NCBI GenBank assembly: GCA_945867875.1
Contig: CAMBJF010000148.1
Coordinates: 1 to 6,204 of the forward strand
Direction of reading: 5' to 3'
DNA: 6,204 nucleotides
From: an uncultured Ruminococcus sp.
GTDB taxonomy: Bacteria > Bacillota > Clostridia > Oscillospirales > Ruminococcaceae
The position numbers and the translations under genes are program-made. The first letter of the stretch is position 1, and every line of letters begins with the position of its first letter. Positions 5,790-6,204 of the stretch are shown piece after piece. The notes beneath the pieces were generated by a model. The model saw nothing but the letters and a program-made list of their open reading frames with translations. It ran no database searches and had not been told where the DNA came from.

Positions 5790-6204
5790 CTGTTTATAGT
5801 GATCTGAGCGCAGATACCTGTGAAAAGTCCCGCAATGCAGCCGAATAATGACAGCACGGGGAAATACGCAAATACGGACACCGTTCCCGCAACAAACGCC
5901 GCCGCAATTAGCTGACCTGTGTTGTGGAGCAAAGCACCGATAATGCTGCTGATGTAAATGTGCCGCTCATCAATGAATTTTTTCGCCGGAAGCATTCCCA
6001 AAAGGCACAGCACTCCCCCGCTCATACTGTAAATTATCGCAGAGGGATTGCCCGCAAAAATCGCCCCAAGGATTATCCTCGCCATAAGTATCATCGCCGC
6101 TTCCCTGCCGCCGCAGCGATATACCGCATAGACCGTAACAATATTCGCAAGCCCCAGCTTCATTCCCGGGATGTTCACTGGCAATGGTATCTGCGCCTCT
6201 ACCA
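5771..6204 (-). CDS. Gx transporter / heptaprenyl diphosphate synthase component I family membrane protein, 5'-partial
   Basis: This is a small integral membrane protein of the family labelled Hpre_diP_synt_I (PF07456) or Gx transporter. It resembles the substrate-binding components of ECF vitamin transporters. The old name, subunit I of heptaprenyl diphosphate synthase, is doubtful for this branch. The visible 143 residues begin VEAQIPLPVNIPGMKLGLAN, the conserved opening of the family, so the first membrane helix and the start codon lie beyond 6204. A TTG at 6184 is open as a start but falls inside this conserved stretch and is not the true one. Later landmarks are RIILGAIFAG, SMSGGVLCLLGML, the GALLHNTGQLIAAAFVAGT segment, and YFPVLSLFGCIAGLFTGI near the end. 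About five hydrophobic segments are seen. The TGA stop lies within the terminator hairpin. The substrate is unknown. Confidence 0.88.
   Translation of the reverse strand, partial: VEAQIPLPVNIPGMKLGLANIVTVYAVYRCGGREAAMILMARIILGAIFAGNPSAIIYSMSGGVLCLLGMLPAKKFIDERHIYISSIIGALLHNTGQLIAAAFVAGTVSVFAYFPVLSLFGCIAGLFTGICAQITINRINKQT

Noticed and set aside
1..6204. Mobile elements, CRISPR arrays, tRNA or rRNA genes, defence systems
   Set aside because: I looked on both strands and saw no transposase or integrase, no spaced direct repeats, no cloverleaf or rRNA-like sequence, and no toxin or nuclease motif.

Overview
The window looks like chromosome of a spore-forming, low-to-mid-GC Clostridia bacterium. 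The three-gene spore-germinant receptor operon, the gene families and the codon use suggest an Oscillospiraceae/Ruminococcus-like gut Firmicute, but that placement is inference. The first 18 bases are not biological. They match the end of the Nextera/Tn5 transposon-end adapter, so base 19 is an artificial contig edge.

Layout from left to right. (1) 19-812 (+): an open frame cut by the contig edge, encoding a charged helix, a long Pro/Lys/Ala/Glu-rich linker and a C-terminal SHOCT-like domain. (2) 828-859: a strong hairpin terminator between convergent genes. (3) 4418 down to 858 (-): a compact operon gerA-gerB-gerC. GerA is the membrane subunit with the large cytoplasmic N-terminal domain, GerB the 10-TM permease-like subunit, and GerC the lipoprotein. 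The genes overlap by 8 nt and by 4 nt (ATGA). (4) 4419-4572: an AT-rich divergent promoter region with a perfect 16-bp palindrome that places an extended -10 on each strand. (5) 4573-5544 (+): a PfkB-family sugar kinase, most like fructokinase. (6) 5561-5737 (+): the remains of a sugar O-acetyltransferase (Maa/LacA type) whose two ends seem to have been joined by an internal deletion. (7) 5744-5789: a 16-bp-stem bidirectional terminator. (8) >6204 down to 5771 (-): the C-terminal part of a Gx transporter/Hpre_diP_synt_I membrane protein, whose start lies beyond the window.

Functionally, gerABC would form one inner-membrane germinant receptor that senses small nutrients and starts spore germination. 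The kinase and the dead acetyltransferase are sugar metabolism genes with no evident link to it. I see no mobile element, CRISPR array, RNA gene or defence system. The least understood intact protein is the truncated SHOCT/proline-rich one. The most informative oddities are the deletion-born acetyltransferase remnant and the symmetric promoter.
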